DNA from: GCA-003244245 sp963822695
Lineage (GTDB): Bacteria > Actinomycetota > Actinomycetes > Mycobacteriales > Pseudonocardiaceae
NCBI GenBank assembly: GCA_963822695.1
Contig: CAWGJH010000011.1
Coordinates: forward strand, 62,001 to 126,000
Direction of reading: 5' to 3'
Length of the DNA: 64,000 nt
Shown here: piece by piece, positions 61,001 to 64,000 of the stretch
Layout of the letters: each line of letters starts with the position of its first letter
Numbering within the stretch: position 1 is the stretch's first letter
Translations under genes and position numbers: made by a program
Notes under the pieces: generated by a model
Seen by the model: the letters and a program-made list of their open reading frames with translations, nothing else
Databases searched by the model: none
What the model was told of the DNA's origin: nothing

Positions 61001-61891
61001 GTGAAGGACTCCGGCGGGTTGGACGAGGTCGTGAACGCGGCTGGGCGGGCTGCTGAGGTGGCCGCACGGGCTGCTGGCATGAGTCCTGCGGGGATGCGGG
61101 TGGTGCGGGTCGGGGAGAAAGTGATTCTGTTGTTGCCTGATGTTCCGGCGGTCGCTCGCGTTGCTTCAAGTGTTGCGTTGCTGGACTCGGTGCGGCGGGA
61201 GTTGCGGGTCGCGAGCTGGCTGGCGGAGGTGGGTGTTTCGGCTGTTCGGGCCCTGGTTGCGGAGCCTTTCGTGGATGCCGGGCTGGTGGTGTCGTTCTGG
61301 GAGTACCTGCCGGAGGTCGAGGCGACCGACGTGGTGACCTTGGCCGGGTTCTTGCGGCGGTTGCACGCTGTCCCGGTTCCGCGTGATCTCCCATTGGGTC
61401 CGGTGCGGCCGTTTGTCCGGGTCGCTAACCGGATCGAGTCCGCTGCTGCGCTGACCGAGGTCGATCGGGAGCTGCTGCGCGGGATGCATGCCGAGTTGAT
61501 CGCCTCGTGGGAGCGGGCGCGGTTCGAGATGGCTCCGGCTGTGGTGCACGGCGATGCCCACCACGAGAACCTGGTGCGGGCAGGAGATGGCCGGATCGTG
61601 TTCGTGGACCTGGAGCGGGTCGGGCAACCGGAGTGGGATCTGACGTTGACCGCGACTTACCACGAATGCGGCTGGTATACAGCGACCGACTACGCGGCGT
61701 TCGTCGATGCCTACGGCTACGATGTCCGCACCGCGCCGGCCTGGCCGCTGCTGAGGGCGATCCGGATGCTGCGGATGGTGACCTGGTTGGGGGCGGTCGC
61801 CGCGGATGATCCGGTCCGCAGGGAGCAGGTGCGGTTCCGGTTGGCGACGTTGCGGGATGGCACCGCGCCTGCGGGCTGGGACGGGTTCTGA
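61001..61891 (+). CDS. APH-family small-molecule kinase
   Basis: 296 residues of the aminoglycoside phosphotransferase/choline kinase fold. Brenner motif HGDAHHENLV with the catalytic Asp, followed by the metal-binding IVFVDLERVGQPEWDL. N-lobe contains VARVASSVALLDSVRREL. Such proteins phosphorylate antibiotics, sugars or choline; the substrate is not predictable and resistance should not be assumed. GTG start with GGCAGG upstream. It stands between two groups of gene remnants. Confidence 0.85.
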   Translation: MKDSGGLDEVVNAAGRAAEVAARAAGMSPAGMRVVRVGEKVILLLPDVPAVARVASSVALLDSVRRELRVASWLAEVGVSAVRALVAEPFVDAGLVVSFWEYLPEVEATDVVTLAGFLRRLHAVPVPRDLPLGPVRPFVRVANRIESAAALTEVDRELLRGMHAELIASWERARFEMAPAVVHGDAHHENLVRAGDGRIVFVDLERVGQPEWDLTLTATYHECGWYTATDYAAFVDAYGYDVRTAPAWPLLRAIRMLRMVTWLGAVAADDPVRREQVRFRLATLRDGTAPAGWDGF

Positions 61892-61892
61892 C

Positions 61893-62180
61893 TCAGGCGG
61901 CAGCCCGGGTGATGCGTTGCGCGGCCCGCCGCAGTTCCCGCACCCGCGGCCGGAAGGCTACGTCGCGTTCGAGTGGGATGGCGGTCTTGGTGAGCATGCG
62001 GAGGTCGTCGGCGATCCGCTTGGACCGCAGGGGCGCGGCTTCGGCGAGGGCCTGTTCGGCGAGACTGAGGCCGCGATGGGGGTCGTCGAATCGCAGAACG
62101 AGGCAGGCGACCCGGATCAGGTTGAAGGTGCGGGACCGGGCCGCGTCAGGCGCGTGCAGGTCATAGGCCCAGAACACGGA
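61893..62180 (-). pseudogene. C-terminal remnant of a TPR-type regulator
   Basis: About 95 codons (TFNLIRVACLVLRFDDPHRG, then LAEQALAEAAPLRSKRIADD and LRRAAQRITRAAA) match the last repeats of XRE/TPR regulators. No start or helix-turn-helix is present, and the upstream DNA belongs to a glycosyltransferase remnant. Confidence 0.6.
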
Positions 62181-62199
62181 CACCGCACCGGGTCCCCGG

Positions 62200-62621
62200 C
62201 GGCTTCCGGCGCGCCAAGGCCTCACCGAGCACCACGAAGGGGGTATCGACGGCGATCACGAGTAGCTCGTCATAGTGCCGTGCCAACTCCACGGCGCAGC
62301 CGCACCTGCCTCGGACAGCGCCTGCCAAGTAGCCACCGACCAGAACTCCACTCGTGTCTCATAGCGCAATGCGTGCACCAACCCACCCCACGACGCCACA
62401 ACCTGCTGGCTGAAGGCCAGGTCAGCCGGGTTGAAGGCCCAGGTGTCCGGCCCCGGCTGTGGACAAGCCACATGCACATCGAAGGGACCGACGACGCGAG
62501 TCAGCTCCTCACCATGGCGCGTCAGGGCGGACAGCAAGGTCTTCGTTTGCCGGCCGAGACCATTGGTGTTATTGCACACTCCGTTGACCGTGCAGTACAG
62601 GACGGCGCGACTCGCGGTCAT
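62200..62621 (-). pseudogene. Truncated, frameshifted glycosyltransferase remnant
   Basis: ATG 62621 opens MTASRAVLYCTVNGVCNNTN-GLGRQTKTLLSAL, an N-terminal GT-B-like domain as in GT4-type sugar transferases, and runs for about 120 codons. The true continuation (HYDELLVIAVDTPFVVLGEA) lies in another frame, so there is a shift near 62280, after which the gene is cut and joined to the regulator remnant. Confidence 0.6.
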
Positions 62622-62725
62622 GCTCCTCCTCCGGCACCCCGTGATCGGTTAGTCTGCCCGCTGTCCACCCCGTGGGCACCCGGCAGCCGCGGTCACGGGC
62701 GGCAGTGCGCTGGAGGGGAGGCCCC

Positions 62726-63565
62726 GTGTGCGTCGCCGACGCGCCGCCGAGGCTGTACGTGGACGGTCACAACCTGTTGCACCGGGCCGCGTTCGGCTTC
62801 CCCGCCCGCATCACCTCCCGCAGTGGACGTGACATCACGCTGGTGTTCGGATTCTTCGCGCTGATCCGCGCTGGCGCCCGGAGCTTGGACACCCCACCCG
62901 AGGTCATCGTGGTCTTCGACGGCCAGGACGGCGCCGCCGACCGACGAGCCCTGCTGCCCCGCTACAAGCCCCCTGTGACCGGTGATGAGGAGGTTTTCGC
63001 TGACCTGCCCCGCATCCAGGACGGACTCAACCTGCTGGGCATCGGCTGGATTGAGAACACCCGGTGGGAAGCCGATGACGTGATCGCCTCTCTCATCGCC
63101 ACCTACCCAGCACGCGAACATCTGATCATGTCTACCGACAAGGACTTCTACCAGCTCCTCTCGCCCCGCGTCTCGGTTCTGAACACCCAGCGACGCGCTG
63201 ACCGTCGCCGCATACGCCCCGCCGAGGTGTACGACAAACACGGGGTGCTGCCCCATCAATGGTGCGACTACCGCGCCCTGACCGGGGATAAATCGGACAA
63301 CATCCCCGGCATCCGCGGCATCGGAGACAAAACCGCCGCCAGACTCCTCGCCGATGGAGCCCACCTCGAAGACCTCGACAAGCTCGACCGACTCACCGGA
63401 GCCACCGGCCACCTCATCCGCCACCAGTGGGACCAGCTCATCCTGTGGCGCACACTCATCCAACTCCGCACCGATGTCCCCCTCCCCACCGCGATCGGAA
63501 CACCCCAACCCAGCAGTCTGCCCTCAGCCCCCGACATCATCGGCGCGCTCGACTTATGGAAATGA
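62726..63565 (+). CDS. 5'-3' exonuclease / flap-endonuclease-like
   Basis: 279 residues with the PIN-like nuclease core (LYVDGHNLLHRAAFGF; VVFDGQDGAADRRALLPRYK; WEADDVIASLIA; STDKDFYQLLS) and the H3TH DNA-binding motif (ALTGDKSDNIPGIRGIGDKT). Similar to the nuclease part of Pol I but encoded alone, as in phages and several actinobacteria. Acts on 5' flaps or RNA primers. GTG 62726 with GGAGGGGAG upstream is chosen over the earlier open frame. Confidence 0.88.
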   Translation: MCVADAPPRLYVDGHNLLHRAAFGFPARITSRSGRDITLVFGFFALIRAGARSLDTPPEVIVVFDGQDGAADRRALLPRYKPPVTGDEEVFADLPRIQDGLNLLGIGWIENTRWEADDVIASLIATYPAREHLIMSTDKDFYQLLSPRVSVLNTQRRADRRRIRPAEVYDKHGVLPHQWCDYRALTGDKSDNIPGIRGIGDKTAARLLADGAHLEDLDKLDRLTGATGHLIRHQWDQLILWRTLIQLRTDVPLPTAIGTPQPSSLPSAPDIIGALDLWK

Positions 63566-63849
63566 CAGATCACCAGCTCCCGTGTGGCACTGCGGGGAAG
63601 CGCTGGTCCACTGACAGTGGTCATCACGGTTCACGTACATGAGCATCCGGTGACCGATGTATTGAAGCGTCGCCACGAGATCGAGTGGATACTGTAACTG
63701 TGGTAAAGACTAACCGCGATGGCCTGCCCGCTCAACTGTTTCATTAACTTAGTAACAGAATTGAAATAAGTGGTGCGTCTGGGAGCATCGTTGAGCCCCT
63801 GAGCTACAAGGATGCCAATCTGGTGGATTTATTAATTCATTACGGTTAC
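63566..63849. other. Intergenic region near the right edge
   Basis: About 285 bp, lower in GC than average, no gene seen. Contains several short AT runs around 63740-63770. Confidence 0.4.
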
Positions 63850-64000
63850 TTACCGGCTCGGCAACTCAGGGCGGGTCAGAATAGCCGCCATCCCGCTGTG
63901 TCGATCAGCCAATTCTTTCGTCGTCCCGAGCTGAGGATACTGGTGTTGCATACGCACCATCAGATCACCCAGTCGAATGAGTACCGGCCTAGTAATATGC
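63850..64000 (-). CDS. C-terminal end of a gene running off the window (partial)
   Basis: On the minus strand a frame enters from the right edge and stops at 63850-63852. The 48 visible residues include LIRLGDLMVRMQHQYPQLGT and KELADRHSGMAAILTRPELP, a plausible soluble protein tail, but no family is recognisable. Confidence 0.45.
   Translation of the reverse strand, partial: HITRPVLIRLGDLMVRMQHQYPQLGTTKELADRHSGMAAILTRPELPSR

Noticed and set aside
61001..61891. Aminoglycoside resistance gene
   Set aside because: The APH fold is certain, but the family covers many substrates; resistance cannot be claimed from the motif alone.

Overview
The window is high-GC actinomycete DNA, most likely from the order Pseudonocardiales. 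This rests on strongly GC-biased codons, many GTG starts, XRE/TPR regulators of the type common in Pseudonocardiaceae, and gene orders also found in mycobacteria (sseA-sseC, FABP-like, DUF3073, purM/purF/purL; leuA, recR, ybaB, bfaA-bfaB, dnaX, tRNA-Ser, 4.5S RNA). The species cannot be named from the sequence alone.

0-10 kb: sseA and sseC behind a cysteine leader peptide; a divergent TetR/P450 pair with a likely operator; a VapBC pair; a cupredoxin-like lipoprotein; a FABP-like protein; an overlapping fur-ygfZ-rsiG-like operon; an XRE/TPR regulator; and DUF3073. 10-17.6 kb: the purine genes on the minus strand (purS, purQ, purL, a sterol-carrier gene, an MDMPI-type enzyme, purF, purM), with a plus-strand Uma2 nuclease gene nested between purL and purQ. 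17.6-20.1 kb: a three-gene operon of membrane-anchored proteins made of seven-residue repeats, closed by a 40-bp perfect palindrome. 20.7-28.3 kb: a small membrane protein, leuA behind a leucine leader peptide, recR-ybaB, bfaA-bfaB (10-methyl branched fatty acids) and a THUMP-like methyltransferase.

28.2-33.8 kb is a lower-GC accessory island: a RibD-like deaminase with an XRE/TPR regulator, small unknown genes, a complete IS1634-type element that has split a 69-codon gene, and a MazG-like pyrophosphohydrolase. 34-38.5 kb returns to core genes: dnaX, a Phd/PIN toxin-antitoxin pair, a siderophore-interacting flavoprotein, 4.5S RNA and tRNA-Ser(GGA). From the tRNA to about 42.8 kb there is a mosaic of small genes, an AT-rich patch, and a HARE-HTH protein overlapping an orphan N6-adenine DNA methyltransferase. 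42.9-48.5 kb: a CBS protein, a PQQ-type sugar dehydrogenase lipoprotein, DUF4383, a decayed F420 oxidoreductase, a GT87 mannosyltransferase and a small secreted protein.

48.8-55.6 kb is a 2.7-kb duplication of a large LuxR (LAL) regulator flanking an ECF-like sigma factor. The first 0.9 kb of the two copies is almost identical, and copy 2 is frameshifted exactly where identity ends. 55.6-64 kb holds a carotenoid oxygenase, a CHAT-protease/TPR/WD40 protein whose central propeller repeats are identical at DNA level, several chimeric gene remnants, an APH-type kinase, a 5'-3' exonuclease, and the end of a gene running off the right edge. The strongest leads for something undescribed are the CHAT-WD40 gene with its iteron promoter, the heptad-repeat membrane operon, and the HARE-HTH/methyltransferase pair.
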